Below, piece by piece: positions 11,762 to 23,900 of a stretch of 64,000 bases of DNA. The position numbers and the translations under genes were made by a program. The notes below the pieces were generated by a model. It saw only the letters and a program-made list of their open reading frames with translations, had not been told where the DNA came from and made no database searches. Source of the stretch: Apiotrichum sp. Y4204. Its lineage: Eukaryota; Basidiomycota; Tremellomycetes; Trichosporonales; Trichosporonaceae. Location: the NCBI GenBank assembly GCA_025531455.1, contig JAMYHL010000060.1:186001-250000 (forward strand). Reading direction: 5' to 3'. Each line of letters begins with the position of its first letter. Positions within the stretch are counted from its first letter, which is position 1.

Positions 11762-13515
11762 TGGAGGGGTGGCTAGGCCCGCTATAGGGTGGGGGAGAGG
11801 CGTGTGGGTGGAGGGTGTGGAGGGCAAAAGGAAAAAGGAATAAGAGAAAGGGTGGACGTGCAGGGAGGGAGGGAGGAGGACTCGGGGACCAGAGAGAGAG
11901 AGGGAATAGGATAGTGTAGTTGTATAATGACAGCGAATATGCGTTGTATTTGTAAACGAATTGGAGGCCTTTCGGGAGCCTGTCCAGTGGCCAGTGGCCA
12001 GCGTCTCACACTACTCTGTACGATTGTTGTTGCAGTGGATTGAACTGAACGATCCGCAGGCTTGAATGGTGAGAATGATGATGGTATTGTTGTGGTGAGA
12101 GAGCACTGCGACAACAAGCGGTCGGCACCACCATCTACACACTATTGATTGGCTCATCAGGAGGATCTCGTCCAAGATCAATCCCATTCGATACAGGATC
12201 CAGGATATCCAAGGTCAGCTATGGCAACCACAACAGCCAGCGCGCTACCAGGACGTTCCCGCTCAAGCAGGACAACAGGAGCGCGCCCGCCGATGACAGC
12301 CAAAGGGACCGAAAAGGCACAAGGTGGGTCCATGCTAACCAGAAAAAGCACTTCGAATGAGCTACAAGAATGATCAACTGCACTTTGGGCACTGGGAATC
12401 CAGAACGCTCTTGCCATTAAGATTGTTCCTAGGGCCTAGGGCACCGTTTGGGTAATAGGTAGTTCGCCAATGTCCCCTTCCGCTGGAGGCAGATATGCAT
12501 TGATGCTGTGCCCATGCTGTTCTCAAAAGGGCGGCTGCCACCGCATCGGCCCCCACTCCCAACACGTCTCCAAACCCCATTCCACACAAGCCAGGTTATG
12601 CAGGACATTTGAGGATTGTGGAGATGGTGGCTTCATTAGAGACCTAGAGGGTCGCGCGCGGGTGGGGTGTGTGTGGCTGGTGGCAAAAGGCAGAGGCATG
12701 GAGGAACAATCTGAAAGCTGTAACAGAAAGAGTCTCCCAATCTTGAATGGCTCGGCCTCGATTTGGAGCTTGAGGATCTGGCAACGGACAGCATCATGAA
12801 TGACCTCACTTTGCTGTACAGCGAGATCTCCCTTCCTCTGCCATTCAATTCTCTCGTGTCAACCCCATTCCCCCACTGACCCACTTCCTATCGTCTTGAC
12901 CGACTTCACTATGAGCTTGCAGTATGTAGCGAATAATGTAGTGACATTATTACGTTCGGCGTTCTCGACACCCACAGTACCACAGTGTTCCGTAATCTGC
13001 ATGCTGCTATGAGATGAGAGCGAGAAGGGCTGTAGCACAATGCTATACGAGCGTACAAGGACTGTGTCAGGCACCAAGCCCTTCCAGGGATGTCAATCCC
13101 GGTGGCGCGCCATTCATGCTGGTCTCCGGGCCCTCCGGCCCTCTTCATGTCTCTCCCGTGTCCGAGTCCCTTCTCCTCATGCATTGCGTACATGTCTGTG
13201 TCTGTGTCTCTGTCTCTCTCTCCCTGTCTCTACCTCCGGTACTCCGGTACCCCTTTTTTGGGGTGCCGAGAGGAACTTGACCGGCTTGACCCTGCAAAGC
13301 CCAAAGCTTCCGCAATTCATCAGCTTACAGCTCTGTCCGCTGTGGCGCATTGCTTCGGTCACCAGCAATGTCACCTGGGTTTATTGACCTATCAAATACC
13401 ACTGGAAGGTAGCTTGAGGGTGTGGCGAACCCGATCATGGTACGTAAGAGAACGCACTCGCGAGAGAATGAGCTCGCGAGAGAATGTGGATGTGGAACAA
13501 GAGACTGACATTTCA

Positions 13516-13632
13516 CAGCAGAAGTTCTACGCCGCATCTGGTGGTGCTCCGGGTGGCGCCCCTGGCGCTGCTACCGTTGGTTTCTTGTATGGTGCCGCCT
13601 CAAATGCTGGCCCTTCTGTCAACGAGGTCAAC
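13516..13632 (+). pseudogene. Probable relic of a cytosolic HSP70 C-terminal tail
   Basis: This open segment translates to QQKFYAASGGAPGGAPGAA, a short divergent stretch, then ASNAGPSVNEVN. Cytosolic HSP70s end in a Gly/Ala/Pro-rich tail with GGAPGGAPG-type blocks followed by a GP(T/S)VEEVD terminus, so both the order and the spacing match. Here the terminal motif is NEVN and is not followed by a stop. No HSP70 ATPase or substrate-binding sequence was found upstream in any frame. A TTTCACAG directly before the first CAG would serve as a splice acceptor. The likeliest reading is a decayed fragment of an HSP70 gene or a retained 3' end. Chance similarity of a Gly/Ala-rich frame cannot be excluded. 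Confidence 0.4.
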
Positions 13633-14593
13633 AGATCAACAAGATTTCGATCCTGTTCTCTGCTGCAACACCAGACATTGCTGCCAGCACAGGCCCCAGT
13701 TCCAAGCCGAAACGTGACCATGCATGCATTGGGCGCTGCTTGTAACTCGTTGTTTGCGTGCAATGCATTTGGAGTTACGAGTAATGTTACTCAGCCGGGG
13801 GACTGTGGCTGGCAGCCCGCGCCCGTCATTGTTCCAGGTGGTCTGTTTCATTCCACCGGGATGTGTAATTAGTTTCTGCATATCTTCATTAACATCGTTG
13901 TTTGTTATCGTCATTAAGAGTAGTAATCATACCAAGATACTCCGCGCCCTTTGCAGCGCCCCTCTTTCGCCTTTTGGCCTCTTGGCCCCTTTCTTTGATG
14001 AGAAGATTGCTTCTCCGACTCTTTCGTTACGTCCCCCGTCCTGCTTCGTCCGGGCCGTCTCAAATCCTCAACAACATCATCCTCGCTGGTGACATCTTTG
14101 GTGCTCCTCAACATCTCGGACGTTGATCTCGCTGTCATAATTTAAACCGGTCGGGGGCTGAAAGCACTACCGCGGGTGCCACCAAAAATACGAAACGAGC
14201 CCGCACTGTGGTAGGGCCCCCCCCTCAGTCCCGCGTCTTGTCCTGGTGAATCGCGTAAACACCACCTGTTAGCACTCCCCTCTTCCGCAAAAGATCTACA
14301 AGACGACGCGGCGAGACGCTTCTCAGTCGCAATTGCGATCGGGGTATCATATCTCTCGCACTTCTTTCCATCTGCTATTATCATCCCATCTCGCTCGATC
14401 ACACACACCAAACGCTGGTCTCCCACGCACACGCGCCGGTTCATATTTACGGTTTGGGTTAGGAGGCAGGAAAGCACAAGCGCACCACCACCCCGTGTGC
14501 GCGCGGCGTGCCAAAGCACCACACAAACAGTGCAACAGTGGCTTCCATCCCACCCAGCGGCCAGCGGTGTGCTCACCGCACGCGTCGGCGATC

Positions 14594-17500
14594 ATGACCT
14601 CGTCTCCGCACTCCCCCTACTCGCATCCACACCTCGGGGATTCACATTCATCTCATTCCCACTCACACCTGCAGCAACATCCCTACCAGCGTCCGACTCC
14701 CCCACCGATCCCCCGACGGCATCCATCGCGGTCTCACGGTACATCTTCATCGTCGCCGACATCGTCCATCAACGGCAGCAGGTCGGGATCCACCTCTCCC
14801 CAAAACACCTACGCCCAGCTGCTTCATTCCAACACCTATTCCAAGGCCGACAACTCGTCGCGCCTCTCAAACGACCACCACCCAACATTGCCTTCTGCCG
14901 CCCACGTCCGTTCGCAGACCGCAACGTTGCGCGATAGCGATAGCAGCTACGCGTCCAACGACCATTACTCTGACGATCACCGCACCACAGCGTACGACCG
15001 TCAAGGGTCGTCGTCCGCCATCCTGACGCGCCCGAGCACAGCGGCATCGGGCCGGTCGACGTCGGGTGCTGCCGAATCACCCCCGCATGCACAGCCGGTG
15101 TCCCCCAATGTCGGCCGCATTGCGCAAGGCTTAGGGCTCGGCGCTGTGGGCCTCGGACCCGTCCGGATCGACTTTAAAGACTGGGTCAAGGCCGGGCGTG
15201 AAGCGCGGGAAGGGTCTGTCGAGCACCCGCCGAGAGAAGGAGAGTATCATTCTCATACGCCAGGCGCAGTGCACACTCCTGAGCGGCATACTTCTGAGCG
15301 CTTCCCCCAACCCTACGACCAACATCATGTCGAAGGAAACGGGCACAGTAATGGCGGCAGCGATGAGAGCTCCTCTCATCATTCGCCCCGAAATTCCGAT
15401 AACACGGGTGGTGCGAAGCACACCGAGAACGGATCAGGATCCGGGGTACGTGCATGTTTGCAAGGAGACCTCGTGTACAATATACAATGCAGCTGACCAC
15501 GACAGCCTTCAAGCGCGAGCACAAGTATGAGCGCAGAGCCACGGCGCCTCTCGCTCATTCGCAGCTCCGTTCTTGATTCTTCTCTCGAGTCATCACACTC
15601 CATGTCTTCTCTTAGCATCGACTCCAACCACAGTCCGCAAGGCCAAGACCTGCCTCGACGAGTATCATCACGTGCTTCTGACCGCGTTCAGCTCACGTCC
15701 GAGAGTTTGCGAAACACCACCTCGACCCCGCGCCGCCAATCCTCTGATCTTGCTCGCGACTTTAGCAATTTGAGCATGAGTAGCACCGCTCGCGCTTCGC
15801 CGCAGCGAATGAGCAACCCGCCGCAATCGCCGAGGCTCAACTCTCCTGTCAACCGCGAATCGCCACGAGTCAACAGTCCGCTGGAACGTCGGTTCCCACG
15901 GCGCCTAGTGACGCGCAATGACAGCATGTCGGGCCATGTGCAGCCACGAGTAGATGAAGAAGAGACAGAGTCTCTCGCGTCTCACGATCGGGATACGCCG
16001 TCAAAGACGCTGGAGGAACGGTTGCGCGAGGCAGACGACATGGGAGGCAGGCGCTCAGCGCGTCGCAGCATTGACTTGCAATCACAAACAACACCGGTGC
16101 GCCGCTACGCCTCGATGCGTGTGCAGAGTGGATACGAGGACCGCGAGTCCTCTCAACCACCAGAAGACAGCCCCAACACAACATCTACCAGACCTGGATC
16201 GAGTGGGGGGCGCGTGGGCAAGGTGAGGCAGCCCATACCTCCAGAGTTTCAGAACGGCAGCTTTGTGAGTGTGTCTCTTGTGATCGTATGCTGATGGCAG
16301 TTCACGCCGCCCCCTCGGACCGAGCCGGCCAATATGGACCTCAACCAGTCCCCAGCTCCGCTATCGCGTGAGCGCCCGATGTCACGAGCCAACGACGAAC
16401 TCCATCTTACATCGCCAAGATCCCAGCGCTCGTTTGCTACGGGGCGGCCGCACAGCGTCTTGGATGGGCGCCGGGATAGTCCTTTGCGCGGCTGGCCGAG
16501 CCGATCAAGCAATGTCGGCAGCACGTACGCGCGGCCCGATTCGCGCAGCGACTTTGACCGCTTCCAGTCTGGCAGTCGCCGCCGTGAATTTCCCACCCGC
16601 AATCGCCCAGAGAGCATGTTGGAGACCAACACAGAGCGCGATCGCTATGATGCGAGCATGAGCACACCGAGTCGGATGCGCTTTGCTGAGGCCGACCGTT
16701 CGGCTCATCTCAACGCTCTGATTGGCACTCGTGGCGAGCGTGGGGACCGAGTCGATCGGGGGGACGGCACCTACCGAGGAAGTGGCGACTTTTCTCTTCG
16801 AATGCGCGACCTCGGTGCAGAGGCACCCCGGACACCCCTCTCACCAAACGACTCGGTCTCCGTTGTCGGTTCCCGCGCAGATGTGGGTTCGGCGCGGAAG
16901 GACCCGTTGGACATAATTCGCAGACTGGAGGAGACGCGTGCCAACTCGCAACGACGATGGGAGGAGGACCGCTCGATGTCGGTGCTTGGAGATCGGTCGC
17001 CTTCGGTGTATGAACGGTCACGCTACGGCGAGCGTGAAGTATTAGCCCGTCCTGCGTCTCGCGTGGAAGATAACGGCCGCTCGTCATCGCGAATGTCGAG
17101 CGTTTCCCGGATCCGACACTCTGCATCCATGATGTCCGTTGCGTCGCATCGCGAGTCGTCCGTTTATGGTACGCCCCGTACCCAACCGCTCACACGGCAA
17201 CGCACACATTCCGGCGAGGACGGCTCCGTTGCAGACAGCCCATTGCTCGGGCGCACAAGTCGAGCCTCGGGGTCGATCAGCGGATCAGTGGAGCCACGCA
17301 TTGTACGACGGAGTCAAACGAGCATGGGAAGCAAGTCGACCGGCAGCAGTGGGAACGAGGCACTTGCGACGGAGCATGGTAAAAACCTCGTTGACGCAGC
17401 CAAAGTGCTCGACCGAAAACTTGAGTTCGATCCAGGAATCATTACCCGACTCACTGCGGCGGCAGGGACTGGCGAGCGAGCAAATGCTGGTATTCGCGCT

Positions 17501-18598
17501 GCAGCTGCCATAGCTGGCGAGCTGGCGCTCGACGTCGAACTGCATGATGGGGACGCCCTTGAGCTGGTACGAGAACGCCTTCCGCGCCTGGCCGTTACAC
17601 TCAAGGAGGCAGGTCGCTCGTCTGACCAGGCGGTGCGCGACCTCACGGACGCCATACTCGCCATCCGGGGTCACAGCGGCGGACAAGGCGTCGGAACACC
17701 CAACAGGGCCACTGCAACTCCGCAACGTCGCGCGGACAGCATGTACGTCACGCGGGAGCCAGCATCGGAGCCGCTCCACCGCCGCGGGTGGTCGACCACA
17801 ATCGACACTCCCCTGTCGCGGCACAGCACATACTCGACACTACCCCACTCGCCTTCAGCACGATTGAGTCTACTTGGTGGACGGGAGACTCCCAGAGTCG
17901 AGAGGTCCTCAACGTACGAGTCCGCTACCCCAACCTCGGCCAGCCGCCATGAGCCAAACTCGCGCTTTGATGGCCCACGCTCTCTCGACCCCATCCAGCA
18001 GAGCCCGCCACGACCGCCGAGCCACCATACCTCACCCTCATCGGGGCAAAGGGAATCTTTCCGTCTCACCTCTCCCCCGCCGCGGACTGAGCGCGCACCG
18101 TCGCGTCAGATGGGACACTCACGTCGGTCACTTGACCGAGTCTTCGCACCAGCCCCGTCTCCGGCGACAACTCCCCAGCCGCAACAGCAGCCGCAAGAGC
18201 GGCCCGAGCCTCACGGAACCTCCGGGCCGGCACATTCTCCGCCTGTTCTGAGGAAACAGGCCTCCGTCCTTAGCACCCACACCGTACGGGCGCACAGCTT
18301 TGTTCCCTCCGCCCCTCCGGAGCCGACCACCGCGATCTCCAACTCGCCTGCTTACTCGCAACCGTCCCTTCCGCACCGGAATGAGACGGAGGAGGCCCGC
18401 CCGGCGCACGCCAAGAAGGACTCCATTTCAAGCACTAGCAGTCAGCTCTCACGCAACGGCGACCCGGTGTTCGTTGCTCCGGGATCACCTGAAGTCCATG
18501 TACAGCGGTCGGGCACGTTTGGTGCCGCCGAGGGCGCAAAGATGCGCGAGAGCGTGAGCGAGCGTTTCCGCAAACACCTCACTGGCGAGCACGCGTAG
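14594..18598 (+). CDS. Large Ser/Arg/Pro-rich protein of unknown function (1,302 aa)
   Basis: Three exons (14594-15445, 15506-16264, 16301-18598) with two clean GT-AG introns total 3,909 nt. I do not recognise the family. Most of the protein is disordered and rich in Ser, Arg, Pro and His: a His/Ser-rich N-terminus (SHSSHSHSHLQQHPYQRP), many SP and RSS sites that look like kinase targets, and a low-complexity C-terminal third. One segment, about residues 885-995 (from HGKNLVDAAKVLDRKL to VRDLTDAILAIRG), is Ala/Leu-rich, free of proline and probably alpha-helical, and may be the only folded domain. A short motif near 195 (RIDFKDWVKAGREA) also looks structured. No signal peptide or membrane span is seen. 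The reading frame extends upstream to 14333, but the ATG at 14594 is preferred because the leader before it is not coding-like. Such composition is common in polarity, septin or cell-wall signalling scaffolds; this is only a guess. Confidence 0.85.
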
Positions 18599-19806
18599 GC
18601 GTAGTGTAGTATCACATGTGATGAATGGGTAGAGTGCGAGGCTCGGCTGTCGCGGGCAACTGACTTGCACACTGATGCCGATCTGATGAGATTTATCATT
18701 AGGTGCACTCTTAACCTGACAGTAACCGAAACATCCCCAGGTGTAACCACTATGCATAACTCGGGAACCCCACAGCAGCCACATGCGCAAACTCACACTC
18801 GCCACATGGGCGAGCTCGGACTCGGCACCGGCGCATCGGACATTCGGAGCTGGAAGCACGCACAGACCGCGTGCTCTGGAACCCCAGAACTGACCCTCCC
18901 TGGGTTATCGAAGTCCGGACGCGGGGCACGCGTATGCCCCGCGATAGAGCTGTTATCTAGACGCCGACGGGGGACCACGATGAGGTGCGGGGCGGATGAT
19001 GGGGCGAGCGGGGCGGGGCGGGGCCAGCGTGGAGAGCGGGGTGAACGTGTTGGTGCGGAGCCGGGCTCGAGGGGATGTGGGGCCAGAGGAACCTTGCGGA
19101 GATGCTGTGGAGATGCCCGTGGAGACGGGAGTGGAGATGCTCGTGGAGACGGGAGTGGAGAGCATGGAGATGCGGAGAGTGTGGAGACCTCGGGAGAGCG
19201 TTGTGGTGTGGAGACCGTGGGGACCGTCGGGGCCATGGGGACCATGGACGGCGGAGAGCGCGGAGATGGTGTGGAGCGACGCTTGGCATTGTGGAGAGAC
19301 GTGGAGATGGTACGGAGGCATGACACGGTCGCAGTGCGGGGTGTCGACCCGGTGATCTCGAGTATCCGGGTCGACGAGGCTTGTGTGCGATGATCTCAAT
19401 ACTGTGTCTACCTCCTGATCTTGATCTGGGGTCGTGTGGGGGGTTCCTGTCAACGGCTGTTTAATGCTCTATATCATCGCTGATCTCTTCGTCGCCGTCA
19501 TTGATCGCATGCATGATGCGTATTGAGATCATGTGCTCCGTCGTTGTTGTTGAGGTTGCGATGGCGATCAGGTGTTGAATGATGATTGATGTGCTATGTT
19601 GAGTAAGTTCTTTTTCGCCAGATGCCCTGACGACTGGGTGTTGCTCAGTGCTCAATGTCCAAGTGTTCTTTTGAATGATAATCATTGCAATTGCCTTCAT
19701 CGGCGTCTAAAGTTCTATGCTACGAATGAGAGTGATCTAATGATCGTGCTATTGTGTCGTCGAACGGATAATGAGAGTGCGGATAGTGATACAAAAAGAA
19801 GAGAAT
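18599..19806. other. Convergent 3' intergenic region
   Basis: 1.2 kb between two facing stop codons. It contains a GGAGA-rich low-complexity patch at about 19000-19320 that creates several spurious long frames on both strands. No gene supported. Confidence 0.5.
19110..19157 (+). repeat. Two-copy 24-bp tandem repeat
   Basis: Two adjacent 24-nt units beginning GAGATGC and ending GACGGGAGTG, differing at one base, inside a wider GGAGA-rich patch. A short minisatellite. Confidence 0.8.
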
Positions 19807-20952
19807 TTACTCCTCGGCCTGGAGCTCGCGAACCTTGTTGGCGTTGCCAGCCAGTGCGCGCTTGAACGACTCGAGGGTGACACTTGTGCCGTTCTGGCTC
19901 GGGCGGCGGTCGGCAGGCTTGAGCTCGGGGGAGCCCGGGGTCGAGGATGCAGGGGTACCGACGACCGAGTCGTTGCCGGTGAGCTCGCCGGTCGGGCGGA
20001 TGGTGCCGGCGATACGCTGGCGGTCGCCCGAGAACGACTGCGCGCGGCTGCCTGCCGGGGTAACCAGCGGGGTCGAGTCGGGGGTGGCACGCGGCTCGGT
20101 ACGGCCAACGGGCTGCTCGATGATCAGGCGGAAGGTGTTGGTCTCGGTGCACCACGAGGCGGTGACCTTGGAAAGGTCCTCGACGAGGAAGTCTGGGCTC
20201 TCCTTCTCGAGGTCCTCGGCCGAGTGCGATGTGCAGGTGGCGAGGACGAGGGAGCCGGCGGCCTTGCCCGCACGAATACCGGTGGGTGCGTCCTCAACAA
20301 CAAGCGACTCGAAGGGCGAGGCGTTGCAGCCCGACGCGCCAAGGAGGTAGGGGTCGGGGTGGGGCTTGCCCTTCTTGACCGAGTCGGCGGTGACGAAGAT
20401 GTTGGGGGTGGTGAGGCCGGCGATGGGGATGGCCTGGCCGGCGTAGAAGTGGGTAGACGAAGTGCAGATGGCCCACTTCTCCTCGCCGTTGCGGAGGTGG
20501 CGGTGCTCGGAGAGGTCGTTGAGGAGCTTCTCGACACCAGGGAGGACCTGGATGCCGGAGCCGCCGCCGGCGAGGCGGCCAATCTCCTCGGCGTTCGAGA
20601 GGATGGCACGCTCAAAGCGCATGACCTCCTCGGGGAGCTCGTCCTCGGGGATGAAGCACCACTTGCGGAGGGCGTCGATGGTGCGGTATCCGTGGGCCGA
20701 GTGGAGGATGTGGTCGAGGTCGAGGGGGTACTTCTGAGCGAAGAGCTCCCATGCCTTGACGACGGCAGGCGACGAGTTGATGAGGGTGCCGTCCATGTCG
20801 AAGAGGACCGAGGCAACGTTGATCTCGACAATGTTCGAGCTCGTCACCTCCGAGATGGAGGCGCGACGAGAGCCCATCGCCGAGGCGGGGAGAGAAGAAG
20901 AGGGGGTCGGCATAGCCGACATCTGGAAGGCCTCCTTGGTGAAAACGGACAT
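19807..20952 (-). CDS. HAD-family sugar/polyol phosphatase, probable glycerol-3-phosphatase
   Basis: Single-exon gene, 381 aa. It belongs to the haloacid dehalogenase superfamily, in the branch of yeast Gpp1/Gpp2 (glycerol 3-phosphate to glycerol) and Dog1/Dog2 (2-deoxyglucose 6-phosphatase). All four catalytic motifs are present: LFDMDGTL (nucleophile and acid Asp), CTSST (Ser/Thr), VKKGKPHPDPYL (Lys) and VVEDAPTG (metal-binding acids), plus the family blocks HGYRTIDAL and GIRAGKAAG. The catalytic part ends near residue 282 with TNTFRLIIE, matching where Gpp1 and Dog2 end. A Ser/Thr/Pro-rich tail of about 100 residues follows, which is unusual. The start is the ATG at 20952; another Met ten residues on is possible. 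It lies divergent from the GPD1 gene 3.4 kb away, which favours a role on glycerol 3-phosphate, but motifs alone cannot separate GPP from DOG activity. Confidence 0.88.
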   Translation of the reverse strand: MSVFTKEAFQMSAMPTPSSSLPASAMGSRRASISEVTSSNIVEINVASVLFDMDGTLINSSPAVVKAWELFAQKYPLDLDHILHSAHGYRTIDALRKWCFIPEDELPEEVMRFERAILSNAEEIGRLAGGGSGIQVLPGVEKLLNDLSEHRHLRNGEEKWAICTSSTHFYAGQAIPIAGLTTPNIFVTADSVKKGKPHPDPYLLGASGCNASPFESLVVEDAPTGIRAGKAAGSLVLATCTSHSAEDLEKESPDFLVEDLSKVTASWCTETNTFRLIIEQPVGRTEPRATPDSTPLVTPAGSRAQSFSGDRQRIAGTIRPTGELTGNDSVVGTPASSTPGSPELKPADRRPSQNGTSVTLESFKRALAGNANKVRELQAEE

Positions 20953-23900
20953 GGTGATGGGGGTGTAAAGAGAGTGTGTAGTGTAGAGTGGCGACAAGCG
21001 AGTGTGGCTAAGCAACTATGGCTACAGGTGTTTTTGTTTTAGCGGTTGATGGGCACAGCACAGCTGGCAAGAATGTAGAGAAGAGAGGGGGGTTGGGTGA
21101 TGATGAGGAAACAAACAACGTGCACAAGTCGGTGCTTTTGTATCTTTAGGTCGGGCAGTAGTGTCCGGTCCCCAACTTTACCGCCAAGGCGATAAGTTAT
21201 CGACTCGGGCAGTGGCCTGCGGCCTGTGGCCGATCGGGGTGGGGAGGAGTGGCGTGCGGTGAGCGGCTCGTGGGGATGAGGTTGCGCTCGCACGTTCCGA
21301 TCTCCCGCTATCTTGGACGATGACGCTGTGGCTCCAGGCGCCGGCGACAGAGGGGGTATCAACTAGAAACGGGGGATGGCCGGGGGTGGTATGCAGTAGG
21401 GGGTAGAATATTCCGCGGAATCTGCGCGGCAGGGGAGAGAGATAGGCAGGTGGCCTTGGTCGGCGTGCCGGTGTCGCGGACGACCTCCGAGCTCCGCGCC
21501 CCGTACTCGGCACCCGGGTGGCATGGCCCCAGAATGACTCGGATGAGAAGGACCTCGTTTCGTCCGCGTCGTCCGGCCGGTCCGGTGTCCGTGGGACGTG
21601 GCTCGGAGCGCTCGGATACGTCGGATCGGACACGGGGGATGGCGATATGCCTGTTTAGAGAATGGCGCGGAAACGGGGGTTGGCGCTGTGACGGTGTCCG
21701 CGTGGACGTTTGTCCGAGGTCGCCGAGTAGCCAGTCGGATGAGGCGATAACGGGTGACGCTCAGGGAGTAGAGTTCCCATGGCTGTGGTGGATCGGGAAT
21801 CGGGCACAGGGTGGCAGGATCGGGGTGTACAGCATTCTCGGAGTAGATACGTTGGTGCACGGCGAGAAGATTCGGTCGGTGATAAATTTTATTCGCTCAT
21901 TTTTTTATCGAGGATATCGCGGGAGATAGGGATGATAGGGGGAATAGGGGTGGGAGCGGTGGAGTTAGCTCCAGGGTAGTCGCCAGGTGACGTCTGTGGC
22001 ACCGAAAGCGCGGCGCCAGGGGCTGCCAAGTGGTGATGCGCCAGGGGTGAAGGACATTGTAGGCGGAAGAGACAAGCTTTGGAGGTTGTTTGTGGAAGAT
22101 GCAGAAAAGGAACGGTGGAGTGGCATGTGGACGTGACATGTGATGTGGCAGCCACTACACTAGTTGGGATGATCGGCGTAAATTTGATGAGATAAGCCGA
22201 CCAAAATAATCAAAAATTAAAATTGACGAAAAAATGATGAAAAATAAACGTCAGCCACATACGCCAGGGGAAGGACCCCGGGATGCGGCGGGAGGGATCT
22301 GCGCGCCAGATCCGATGTTTGTTTGGATGTGTGTCTGCTGCCACGTCGATCAGCACACGTGCTGCCGGCCGCCGCAGGAGACACAGTCTGATGATGATAG
22401 TAGATGATAATGGCCCGAATAATTACCACATTATTGGAGCACTCTCGCGTGGCGGTGGAGCTGCATAGGGCAGCTGATGGCTGGCCCGCTGCTGATATCA
22501 TAAAGGGTTCATTATGAGTTGAGACACGTGCCAGGTGTGAAGTGTCTCACGGCTCCACGCAGACTTGGCATCATTGGAGCCATCTCACTACTTAGTTCAT
22601 CCACTCCAGAATCTGGTAGCAAGTCGCGGAATGACATGGAGCTACGAAGTAAGAAAGAATACAAGCCGACTAAAAATATTCATCGCAGTAATAGTACATA
22701 GTTGTAAGAGTGACTATACCGGGCGGTGAGAGAAGGTATGTGAGTCCCTGGGCACCGAGCTAATTCCCTCGGCCGCTCCCAGACTAGCTGCTTACTTGGG
22801 CCCTTGGGGGTATTACTTCAGGGCCGCGGCCGAACAGGGCACTCACATGTCCATTCGTCCCTGACGATGCCGCCGGGAACGGCTCTGGTTGGTCATCACA
22901 TGTCCACTCGAACGCAAACAGTAAAAAAAAATCGGGAAGATTCGAAAAATCATAATCATAAAACTTTCGGGGGGACAACCTGCGTGCGTTGTTTGGTCAC
23001 CACTTTCGCCATCGGCGTCGATGATTCGTCAACGTCCGACATTCCACGCAACCAGCCCCTCCCTGTCCGTCCGGCGCAGGCCTCTCTCGCTGCGCGCTGC
23101 GATCTGCGTTCTGCGCTCTGCGCCTCTCATGCCCGCGCGCCCTGCGCCGCACACCCGAAACGCAGCCGCTTCCCAGGCGGACACGCAGGTATGTGTCTGC
23201 CCAAGCTCCCGGCGGCCACCTGCCAAGTAGCCGACGGCTTGGCAGCGCCACGAGAATAGGACAGCATCAGACGCAGGAGAAGGGGGCTGCCAAAACACAG
23301 GATCCAGGAATCGGACGGGTGGTCGGACAAGGACCCAAGGACCTCCTAAACCCAGATAGCAATCAGTCTCCTGGCTGCCCTGGGCGTGATTAATCGTGCT
23401 TGCGATTGAGGGTAACCCGCGCACCACGCCGGCCGCGCGGCTCTGAAACCAAGGCCACCCTCCAGTCACATACCAAGGCTGTGAATCTCCGAGATCTCCC
23501 TGTGCTATCTGCAACGAGTCCACTAGAATACCGTAGTCGGCACGGGAATGTACGCGCAGTCCAACCGGCGATACCAGTATACCTTGCCATGATCCGAGGT
23601 GTTCCCGGGGTGCGTCCGCGGAGAGACACCGAGTCTCCTCCCCTCTCCCTCTCTGCCTTACATCCGCGGCGTACCGCCCGCGGCAGTGCGGCGTCGCCGT
23701 ATCTCCCACTTTGGCCACGGTCAGCCCTCCGGATCTTCGGCCTCCGTCCGCTTCGTCAACGCCGCTGACGCTGGGCTCTCCACGCCTCCACTCCTTGGCA
23801 ACGCGGCCGCGCAATATTTTTCTCGCCATGCTCGCTGCCGTACACCTACTCGCCTCTCTCGGTTGGGATCCGTCGCTGACGATCGCCTTGGGCATAGTAC

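Larger units (their letters stand above)
10875..14593. other. Long intergenic region upstream of STE7 and of the 14.6 kb gene
   Basis: About 3.7 kb between divergent genes. The left kilobase is extremely GA-rich on the plus strand, hence CT-rich in the STE7 leader direction. The middle (12.1-13.9 kb) holds only broken coding-like pieces, including a probable HSP70 tail relic listed separately. A TC/TG microsatellite lies near 13195-13230. The right part is the leader of the downstream gene. No intact gene was supported. Confidence 0.55.

Noticed and set aside
10829..11827. 332-codon minus-strand frame
   Set aside because: Made of CT-repeat sequence (Ser/Pro/Leu runs) in the STE7 leader; low complexity, no conserved features.
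18793..19453. Several 100-240-codon frames on both strands
   Set aside because: Generated by the GGAGA-rich minisatellite patch; peptides are simple SPR/PHG repeats.
19771..21042. 423-codon plus-strand frame
   Set aside because: Antisense of the HAD phosphatase; GC-rich third positions keep the opposite strand open.
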